A stretch of DNA of 5,125 nt from Candidatus Omnitrophota bacterium (GTDB taxonomy: Bacteria; Omnitrophota; Gorgyraeia; Tantalellales; Tantalellaceae), in assembly GCA_023142805.1 (NCBI GenBank), contig JAGLIU010000327.1, forward strand, positions 1-5,125. Direction: 5' to 3'. Below, one piece after another: positions 1-4,678 of the stretch. Below the pieces are notes generated by a model. The model did no database searches. It worked only from the letters and a program-made list of their open reading frames with translations, and was not told the origin of the DNA. Both the position numbers and the translations under genes were made by a program. Numbering within the stretch: the first letter of the stretch is position 1; every line of letters begins with the position of its first letter.

Positions 1-300
1 TGTTCAGGAGATGAGTATATATCCGATAAAATAGAAGCAAGCATTGATATCGCGCGGCTTTCAGCGATACCTTATGAGTTTAGAACAACCTGTGTACCGG
101 AAATAGTTGAAGAAAGCGATTTGTGTCTGATAGGAGAGATCGTAAAAGGCGCCAAGAAATATTGTTTACAGCAATTTCGGCCGATGATCACATATGAAGA
201 ACGATTCAAAAAGATCCGGCCTTATGCTCCTTCAAAACTTAATCATTTCAAAACGATCCTGGAAAAATATGTCGAGGAGGTTGAAGTTCGGGGGGTTTAA
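1..300 (+). CDS. nrdG: Anaerobic ribonucleotide reductase activating protein, radical SAM (C-terminal part)
   Basis: The frame is open from base 1 to a TAA at 298-300, giving the last 99 residues; the N-terminus, including the CxxxCxxC iron-sulfur motif, lies outside the window. The visible segment has YEFRTTCVPEIV (about residues 25-36), then a GEIVKGAKKYCLQQFRP stretch and a tail ending VEEVEVRGV. This pattern is what I know from the C-terminal half of the NrdG2-type (TIGR02495-like) activase, where the RTT.VP strand and the YxLQQFRP strand belong to the partial TIM barrel. In that family the enzyme uses S-adenosylmethionine and a 4Fe-4S cluster to place a glycyl radical on the class III reductase NrdD, so that deoxynucleotides can be made without oxygen. 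nrdD is often adjacent and could lie upstream, unseen. Another radical SAM activase of the same superfamily is possible because the cluster motif cannot be checked. No coupled gene follows. Confidence 0.8.
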   Translation, partial: CSGDEYISDKIEASIDIARLSAIPYEFRTTCVPEIVEESDLCLIGEIVKGAKKYCLQQFRPMITYEERFKKIRPYAPSKLNHFKTILEKYVEEVEVRGV

Positions 301-320
301 ACTTTAGCTTAACCGTTTTT
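294..320 (+). terminator. Weak terminator-like hairpin after nrdG
   Basis: GGTTTAA (294-300) can pair with TTAACC (309-314) if one T is bulged, with an 8-nt loop, and GTTTTT follows at 315-320. The arm overlaps the nrdG stop codon. The stem is short and imperfect, so this is only a candidate. It is supported by position: it lies between nrdG and a gene that has its own promoter. Confidence 0.3.
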
Positions 321-389
321 CCGGAACCCTTTAAATTAAGAGCTTTCAATCTGAAGAGTGTCTAAAACTATTGATTTCACTAAATTATA

Positions 390-418
390 TTGACAAGAGT
401 AATGAACAGGAGTATATT
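390..418 (+). promoter_or_regulatory. Consensus sigma-70 promoter for the HU gene
   Basis: A perfect -35 TTGACA (390-395) and a -10 TATATT (413-418, 5 of 6 to consensus) are separated by exactly 17 bp. Transcription should begin near 425, giving a leader of about 48 nt that contains the AAGGAGGT ribosome site. This is the closest match to consensus in the window, in keeping with the high expression usual for HU proteins. The rest of the 301-472 gap shows nothing else I recognise. Confidence 0.8.
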
Positions 419-472
419 CTTCTTAAAAGGGTTTATGAAAAGATTTATTAAAATGTAAAAAGGAGGTAACGG

Positions 473-757
473 ATGAACAAAGCGGAATTGATCGGTTCAA
501 TTTGGAAAATAGGAAAATATGAAACGAAGACCGCGGCGGCGCAAGCTTATGATAGTGTTGTAGCGGCCATTACGGGTCGTTTAAGCAAAGGTACCGCGAA
601 AGACAGAGTTATTCGTCTTCCTGAACTTGGCACTTTTAAAATGAAAACAAGAAAAGCCAGAACAGGTAGAAACCCTCAGACAGGTAAGTCCATAAAGATA
701 CCATCAAAGAAGGTTGTGACTTTTAAGGGCGGTAAGAATTTGTCAACAAGTCTCTAA
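473..757 (+). CDS. HU/IHF-family histone-like DNA-binding protein
   Basis: A 94-residue basic protein of the bacterial HU/IHF family, which binds and bends DNA as a dimer and compacts the nucleoid. The N-terminus MNKAELIGSI and the helix ending VVAAITGRL (residues 29-37) match the dimerisation helices. LPELGTF (49-55) leads into the beta saddle. The arm motif ARTGRNPQTGKSIKIP (62-77) is intact, with Pro68 as the proline expected to wedge between base pairs, and the C-terminal strand and helix start at VVTFKGGKNL (81-90). Compared from memory with E. coli HU (90 residues), there is about one extra residue in the helical part and about four just before the saddle (SKGTAKDRVIRLP), and the tail is STSL. 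The ATG has a near-perfect AAGGAGGT (460-467) with 5-nt spacing. It has its own promoter and terminator, so it is transcribed alone. HU is favoured over IHF by the generic sequence, but a phylum-specific paralogue is possible, so no symbol is assigned. Confidence 0.95.
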   Translation: MNKAELIGSIWKIGKYETKTAAAQAYDSVVAAITGRLSKGTAKDRVIRLPELGTFKMKTRKARTGRNPQTGKSIKIPSKKVVTFKGGKNLSTSL

Positions 758-780
758 TATGTTTTCAGAGATAGAGAGAA

Positions 781-820
781 ACGGCCCTCGTCTTATTAAG
801 AGACGGGGGCTGTTTTTTTT
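781..820 (+). terminator. Strong intrinsic terminator of the HU gene
   Basis: The arm 781-793 pairs with 801-813 (13 bp, including two G-T wobbles, with a CCC/GGG core; a 14th T794-G800 wobble can close the loop). A loop of about 5-7 nt follows, and an eight-T run at 813-820 follows the stem. It lies 23 bp past the HU stop codon and separates that unit from the lpxD promoter, which starts about 20 bp downstream. Confidence 0.92.
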
Positions 821-841
821 ACGAAAAAAACGCGAAACGAT

Positions 842-871
842 TTGAGTTTTCACGTAAATACGTTATATAAT
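842..871 (+). promoter_or_regulatory. Sigma-70 promoter for lpxD-hldD
   Basis: A -35 TTGAGT (842-847, 4 of 6) and a perfect -10 TATAAT (866-871) are 18 bp apart. The predicted start is near 878, giving a leader of about 44 nt before the lpxD ATG at 922. It sits directly after the HU terminator, so lpxD is unlikely to depend on read-through. Confidence 0.72.
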
Positions 872-921
872 ACTTATCGGAAATAAAATCGGGTTTGCGG
901 ATATAAAAAGGAAAGGTAGAC

Positions 922-1938
922 ATGCTCACGATTAACAAAATAGCGGAACTTATAGATGCCGAAGTGATCGGTGATGGAGATGTTCAAGTAAAGAGGATAG
1001 CCCATCCTCGTTGTTTGGAAAAAGGAGATATGACTTTTGCCTTTGATGAGGAGACGGCCAGACTTATAGAAGAGACCGATGCCGTGTGTCTTCTTACGAC
1101 TATAGATGTGGGCAAATACAAAAAACCCGTTCTCAAGGTCAAAGATATGAAGGCCGCGGCGACAATGATCTATAATCTTTTGTTGAAAATTGTTGAGCCT
1201 AAAAAAGGTAATATACATCCTACAGCGGCGATAGAAGAAGATGTTATATTGGGTAAGAACGTTGGTGTTGGCGCCAATGCGTTTATAGGCAAAGGAACAG
1301 AAGTAGGGGACAATACTAATATAGAGGCGGGATGTGTTTTAAAATATAAGGTTAAGATAGGAAAGGGTTGTTATATAAACGCTAATGTGACTTTGTATGA
1401 ATACACGGAAATACATGATAATGTTATAATACATTCGGGAACGAGTATAGGCGCGGACGGATTTGGATATATCACCAAAGACGGAGAGATATATAAAGTT
1501 CCGCAAATGGGAAGGGTTGTAATAAAAAATAATGTAGAGATCGGCGCGAATACTTGTATTGATAGGGGAACATTTGATACAACAGTTATAGGTAAAAATA
1601 CGAAGATTGATAATTTTGTACAGATCGCTCATAACGTAAATATAGGAGAGAATGTGTTTATAGCCGCACAGACAGGTATCGCGGGAAGCGCGAGTGTGGG
1701 AAATAACGTGATGATGGGTGGTCAGTCGGGTATTTCCAATCATATAAGTGTCGCGGCAAATAAAAAACTAGCCGCGAAAACAGGAGTAATACGTAATATA
1801 AAAGAAAGTGATCCGGAAACTTTTTTCGGGTATCCGTCAAGGGACGCTCGAGAGGCGATGAAACAGCTGGGTTTTTTATCATGGTTAAATAAACATTCCA
1901 AGAAAATAATGAAAATGGTAAAAAATTTACCGGAATAA
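922..1938 (+). CDS. lpxD: UDP-3-O-(3-hydroxyacyl)glucosamine N-acyltransferase
   Basis: A 338-residue protein of normal length for LpxD, the cytoplasmic/inner-membrane-associated third enzyme of lipid A synthesis. It moves a 3-hydroxyacyl chain from acyl carrier protein to the 2-amino group of UDP-3-O-acyl-glucosamine. Residues 1-96 fit the N-terminal uridine-binding domain. About 98-278 are hexapeptide repeats of a left-handed beta helix (for example VILGKNVGVGANAFIGKG). Signature blocks are IGADGFGY (176-183), CIDRGTFDTTVIG (212-224) and QIAHNVNIG (234-242), in which His237 is the expected catalytic base. FFGYPSRDAREAMKQLGF (301-318) begins the C-terminal helices. LpxA is ruled out by the uridine-binding domain and the ADGFG block. 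The ATG at 922 is preceded by AAGGA (908-912) and AAAGG (912-916). The stop is doubled (TAATAA). hldD follows after 15 bp, so the two genes are likely one operon. Which acyl chain is used cannot be read from sequence. Confidence 0.96.
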   Translation: MLTINKIAELIDAEVIGDGDVQVKRIAHPRCLEKGDMTFAFDEETARLIEETDAVCLLTTIDVGKYKKPVLKVKDMKAAATMIYNLLLKIVEPKKGNIHPTAAIEEDVILGKNVGVGANAFIGKGTEVGDNTNIEAGCVLKYKVKIGKGCYINANVTLYEYTEIHDNVIIHSGTSIGADGFGYITKDGEIYKVPQMGRVVIKNNVEIGANTCIDRGTFDTTVIGKNTKIDNFVQIAHNVNIGENVFIAAQTGIAGSASVGNNVMMGGQSGISNHISVAANKKLAAKTGVIRNIKESDPETFFGYPSRDAREAMKQLGFLSWLNKHSKKIMKMVKNLPE

Positions 1939-1953
1939 TAAAAAAGGACAAAT

Positions 1954-2916
1954 ATGATAATTCTAACTGGCGGTGCGGGTTTTATAGGAAGTTGTTTTTT
2001 AAGAAAACTCAATGATGAGGGAATAAAAGATATCATTGTTGTGGATCATCTAGATGGATCGGATAAATGGCGAAATCTTATCGGCAAAAAATTTATCGAT
2101 TATATACAGAAAGATGATTTTATTAATATGATCGGCACAAACAGGATATCCCGGCCGTCACATGTGATACATATGGGAGCGTGTAGTTCGACAACGCTTA
2201 CCGATGCTGACTATTACATAAAGAACAATTATGAATATTCCAAGACACTCGCGGAATGGGCGCTTGCGAGGAAGTCTGTTTTTATGTATGCTTCTTCCGC
2301 GGCAACTTATGGGGATGGCGGTTCAGGATATAGCGATAAGGAAGATAGTGTGTTTAATTTGAAGCCTCTGAACATGTACGGTTATTCCAAACATCTTTTT
2401 GATCTTTGGGTACTTAACAATAAGCTTGTTAATAAAGTGACGGGGTTAAAATTTTTCAATGTATTCGGTCCTAATGAATATCATAAAGATGATATGAAGA
2501 GTGTGATCTGCAAGGCTTTTCCGCAGGTTCAAGCTGAAGGAAAAATAAAACTATTTAGATCTTATCAAAAAGATTATCCTGATGGCGGTCAAAAAAGAGA
2601 TTTTATTTATATTAAAGACGTGATAGAAGTTATGTATTATCTTTTTCGGGATCCCGCTATAACCGGTATATATAATCTTGGAACAGGAAAAGCGCGTAGT
2701 TGGGAAGCTCTTGCTAAAGCGATGTTCGCGGCTCTCGGGACAAAGCCTCGGATAGAATATATCGATATGCCTGAAGGTTTGAAAAAGAAGTACCAGTATT
2801 TTACACAGGCAGATATGTGCCGATTGAAAGACGCGGGATGTGATATAAAATTCCATACTTTGGAAGAGGCTATTAAAGATTATGTGGAATATCTGAAAGA
2901 TCAGAAATATTTTTGA
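1954..2916 (+). CDS. hldD: ADP-L-glycero-D-manno-heptose 6-epimerase
   Basis: A 320-residue extended short-chain dehydrogenase/reductase, the last step of ADP-heptose synthesis: it inverts C6 of ADP-D-glycero-D-manno-heptose to give the L,D-form used for the LPS inner core. The Rossmann motif is GGAGFIG (6-12). VVDHLDGSDKW (29-39) holds the nucleotide-selecting loop, and Lys38 and Lys53 match positions reported to contact NADP in E. coli HldD. Family blocks include HMGACSSTT (73-81), ASSAATYGDG (113-122), LNMYGYSKHLFDLWV (139-153) with the catalytic Tyr142/Lys146 pair, and FGPNEYHKDDMKSV (171-184) with the second catalytic Lys178. Further blocks are KDYPDGGQKRDFIYIKDV (206-223), NLGTGKARSWEAL (241-253) and YQYFTQADM (280-288). 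This set separates HldD from UDP-galactose 4-epimerase and other sugar epimerases. The ATG has AAAGGA (1943-1948) at 5-nt spacing. Its TGA is immediately followed by the stop of the opposing cyclase gene. Confidence 0.97.
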   Translation: MIILTGGAGFIGSCFLRKLNDEGIKDIIVVDHLDGSDKWRNLIGKKFIDYIQKDDFINMIGTNRISRPSHVIHMGACSSTTLTDADYYIKNNYEYSKTLAEWALARKSVFMYASSAATYGDGGSGYSDKEDSVFNLKPLNMYGYSKHLFDLWVLNNKLVNKVTGLKFFNVFGPNEYHKDDMKSVICKAFPQVQAEGKIKLFRSYQKDYPDGGQKRDFIYIKDVIEVMYYLFRDPAITGIYNLGTGKARSWEALAKAMFAALGTKPRIEYIDMPEGLKKKYQYFTQADMCRLKDAGCDIKFHTLEEAIKDYVEYLKDQKYF

Positions 2917-2918
2917 TC
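2899..2918. repeat. AT-rich inverted repeat across the hldD/cyclase stop codons
   Basis: The 20 bases from 2899 to 2918 form a near-perfect palindrome (one G-T wobble), with GATCAGAAA on the left and the matching TTTTTGATC on the right. A folded RNA from either strand would have about 8 bp with a 4-nt loop. It covers the last codons of hldD, its TGA (2914-2916) and two bases of the opposing stop. No clear T-run follows on either side, so I describe it as a hairpin candidate rather than a proven terminator. It could act as a weak bidirectional end point. Confidence 0.4.
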
Positions 2919-4050
2919 AGGAGATCTTCTCAAAGCTATTATTTTCCGGGGTAAAAAGAGTGATTTGGTTTCTGCCGTTATCTTTTGATGTATAAAGGGC
3001 CTGATCCGCTTCTTCTATAAGCTTCTCCGGATTATAATCTACCTGGCCGCTATATGATGATACTCCCATACTTAAGGTAACCCCGAGGGGGATCTGTTCT
3101 ACTTTTATTTGTGTTTGTTCGACTTCTTCCTTTATCCTTTTAGCTATATCAAGAGCTTGTTTTGTAAGGTCCTTTATCCTGTTGGAGATGCTCCGGACCT
3201 CTTTACTCCCGGATTCTATGAGAAGTATGGCGAACTCTTCACCTCCGTAACGCGTGACAATATCAAAATTCCGCACATTTCCGGCAATGATATGGGCGAC
3301 TGTTTTAAGAACCTTATCTCCGATAAGATGCCCGTGTCTATCATTAAACTGTTTAAAATGGTCTATATCGCACATTATAAGAGATACGGGACGTTTATAT
3401 CTTTCAGCTCTGTTTATTTCTTTCGCGAGAGATGTTTTAAAATATTGTTGGGTGTATAACCCTGTTAGTCCGTCATGTACCGCCTGGTATTCAGCTATTC
3501 GTTTTTGATGCTCTATTTTCTGGTTATATTCCCTGAATAACATCATCGAAAGAAGCAGAAGTAGCAGGATGGCGAAAGAAATACGTGTAACATTAAGCAT
3601 TTGCTGGTATTCTTTAAGCCCTTTTTTATACTCCTTATTTATATCGTATACCAGGAGAGTTCCTATTTCTTTACTGCCGTATTTTATAGGGTATACATAT
3701 TCGGCGCTTAAGATATCGATCTCTTGAACTTCTTCAAGAATGCTCTGGATAAATCCTTGTTCATTCTGAAAAACAAAATTAACGCTTAAAAAAGGTATAT
3801 CATTATATTTTGTTATAAATTCCCGGATGTTTAGAAGAGACGGCGACGTGATCTCTTTTTTAAAACTTTGATAGATCAAAGACGCTAGTCTTTCGGCACG
3901 TTCTAAGTTGTGTGTGGTAGGTTTTTCTATAAAATAGGTATGCATGATGACACTTTGTTTAGTAAGCAGGAAGTTGAAAAGGAACCAGCTTATGACTGAA
4001 AGAAGCGCCAGGTACGCGATGAATCTGGTCTTAAATATTGAGATTTTCAT
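2917..4050 (-). CDS. Membrane-anchored diguanylate cyclase (GGDEF domain)
   Basis: A 377-residue sensor enzyme that should make cyclic di-GMP from two GTP at the inner membrane. Helix TM1 is about residues 8-29. Residues 30-154 form an extracytoplasmic domain whose end (EYVYPIKYGSKEIGTLLVYDI, 117-137) resembles the last strands of Cache/PDC-type sensor folds. TM2 is about 155-172, then a charged helical linker (173-190) and the GGDEF domain (about 191-366). Key residues are DGLTGL (193-198), metal Asp228 in CDID, the NDRHGHLIGD nucleotide loop (236-245) and an intact GGEEF (269-273). RNFD (260-263), five residues before GGEEF, is a complete inhibitory I-site, so product feedback is expected. 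The stretch between GGEEF and VTLSMGVS is about 17 residues longer than usual. No EAL or HD-GYP domain follows. The ATG has AAGGGGA (4067-4061) at 10-nt spacing. It lies divergent from the ferritin-like gene and convergent with hldD. The signal sensed is unknown. Confidence 0.93.
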   Translation of the reverse strand: MKISIFKTRFIAYLALLSVISWFLFNFLLTKQSVIMHTYFIEKPTTHNLERAERLASLIYQSFKKEITSPSLLNIREFITKYNDIPFLSVNFVFQNEQGFIQSILEEVQEIDILSAEYVYPIKYGSKEIGTLLVYDINKEYKKGLKEYQQMLNVTRISFAILLLLLLSMMLFREYNQKIEHQKRIAEYQAVHDGLTGLYTQQYFKTSLAKEINRAERYKRPVSLIMCDIDHFKQFNDRHGHLIGDKVLKTVAHIIAGNVRNFDIVTRYGGEEFAILLIESGSKEVRSISNRIKDLTKQALDIAKRIKEEVEQTQIKVEQIPLGVTLSMGVSSYSGQVDYNPEKLIEEADQALYTSKDNGRNQITLFTPENNSFEKIS

Positions 4051-4075
4051 GTGATTAATATCCCCTTAGAAATCT

Positions 4076-4104
4076 AGTATATCTGGCAAAAAAACAAAAA
4101 GCAA
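4076..4104 (-). promoter_or_regulatory. Candidate promoter for the diguanylate cyclase
   Basis: Read on the minus strand, a -10 TATACT (4081-4076) lies 17 bp from a poor -35 TTGCTT (4104-4099; only the TTG matches). The predicted start near 4069 would leave a very short leader just ahead of the ribosome site at 4067-4061. The -10 is good and the -35 is weak, which suggests low or activator-dependent expression. The T-rich spacer makes chance matches likely. Confidence 0.4.
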
Positions 4105-4119
4105 AAAGTATTATTAAGT

Positions 4120-4148
4120 TTGAAAAAAGCAGAAGTATGTGTTATATT
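4120..4148 (+). promoter_or_regulatory. Sigma-70 promoter for the ferritin-like gene, with A-tract upstream region
   Basis: TTGAAA (4120-4125, 5 of 6) and TATATT (4143-4148, 5 of 6) are 17 bp apart, with a predicted start near 4155 and a leader of about 30 nt. Upstream bases 4088-4107 hold three A-runs spaced about 7 bp apart, followed by an AT-rich stretch to 4119, placed where an UP element would contact the RNA polymerase alpha subunit. No obvious Fur- or PerR-type palindrome was found. Confidence 0.7.
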
Positions 4149-4183
4149 CTCAAGGATATGCTTTTTAACGAAAGGAGCGAGGT

Positions 4184-4669
4184 ATGGATACACAATACAG
4201 TTCAAAAGACATAATAAAAATGGTGATTCAGGCTAAAACCAAAGGAGTGGATCTTTATTTAACGTTGGCTCGCAATAGCGAGAACTATCATGTTAGCAAT
4301 CTTTTCGCGGAACTTGCCAAAGATGGGCAGAGGCATAAGATTCAGATGGAAAAATGGATAAATTCTCTGGATGATGTAACTCGGGAAGAAGCCTATCCTG
4401 GAGAAGCCGCGCTTTATCTTAAAGCACTTGTCGATGCCGGCACATTTAATTGTGATGCCGCTACCAAAAAAGCCCTTGAGATGACAGTTAGTGAAGAAGA
4501 GGCTCTTCAGGCAGGCATAACTTTTGAAAAAGATTTCATGCTTTATTTGCACGATTTAAAAAAACACGTAAATGATGAGGCAAAAGAAAGCATAGATTCT
4601 ATTATAGAAGATGAAATAAAACATCTTAACGACTTTTTTAAGATAAAAGAGAAAATAATAAAAGGATAG
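4184..4669 (+). CDS. Ferritin-like (rubrerythrin-family) protein with an altered iron site
   Basis: A 161-residue, all-helical protein that fits the four-helix ferritin-like/rubrerythrin fold without a rubredoxin domain or signal peptide, so probably cytoplasmic. Helix A/B: VIQAKTKGVDLYLTLA (14-29) then VSNLFAELAKDGQRHKIQMEKW (37-58). Helix C/D: LQAGITFEKDFMLYLHDL (108-125) then IDSIIEDEIKHLNDFF (137-152). Family members normally supply a helix-A Glu and an ExxH on helix B, then repeat this on helices C and D. Here the C/D half keeps Glu115 and E144-I-K-H147. By my alignment the A/B half has Lys18 where Glu is expected, and Gly48-Q-R-His51 in place of ExxH. A normal diiron peroxidase or oxidase centre is therefore doubtful, and a one-iron, structural or regulatory role is possible. 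The ATG has AAAGGAG (4171-4177) at 6-nt spacing. The gene has its own promoter and is divergent from the cyclase. Exact function unknown. Confidence 0.8.
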   Translation: MDTQYSSKDIIKMVIQAKTKGVDLYLTLARNSENYHVSNLFAELAKDGQRHKIQMEKWINSLDDVTREEAYPGEAALYLKALVDAGTFNCDAATKKALEMTVSEEEALQAGITFEKDFMLYLHDLKKHVNDEAKESIDSIIEDEIKHLNDFFKIKEKIIKG

Positions 4670-4678
4670 TTTTATCCT
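4652..4678 (-). terminator. Weak intrinsic terminator for the pabC-type gene
   Basis: On the minus strand AGGATA (4678-4673) pairs with TATCCT (4668-4663) across a 4-nt loop, and a T-rich run follows (4662-4652, nine T and two A). The 6-bp stem has only two G-C pairs, so termination would be weak. The hairpin contains the stop codons of both convergent genes. In the plus direction no T-run follows, so it should act on the minus strand only. Confidence 0.4.

Noticed and set aside
301..472. Possible small RNA or leader peptide between nrdG and the HU gene
   Set aside because: Apart from the weak hairpin near 294-320 and the promoter at 390-418, there is no structured element or ribosome site with a short open frame.
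874..1218. Open frame of 114 codons on the minus strand opposite the start of lpxD
   Set aside because: It lies fully over the lpxD promoter and N-terminus, has no family resemblance or ribosome site, and its composition is that of an antisense shadow.
1339..2036. Overlapping minus-strand open frames opposite the end of lpxD and the start of hldD
   Set aside because: They are antisense to two well-conserved enzymes, overlap one another, and are unusually rich in Ile, Tyr, Phe and Ser, as expected from reverse reading of AT-rich coding DNA.
2551..2856. Minus-strand open frame of 101 codons opposite hldD
   Set aside because: It is antisense to conserved HldD blocks such as DYPDGGQKRDFIYI, with no recognisable protein motif.
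3109..3508. Two plus-strand open frames opposite the GGDEF gene
   Set aside because: They are shadows of the cyclase catalytic domain, with no ribosome site and no recognisable motif.
4051..4119. Possible Fur, PerR or other metal-responsive operator upstream of the ferritin-like gene
   Set aside because: No convincing inverted repeat of the right length was seen; the AT-rich runs give only short chance palindromes.
4259..4552. Minus-strand open frame of 97 codons opposite the ferritin-like gene
   Set aside because: It is antisense to helices A to C, with no independent support.
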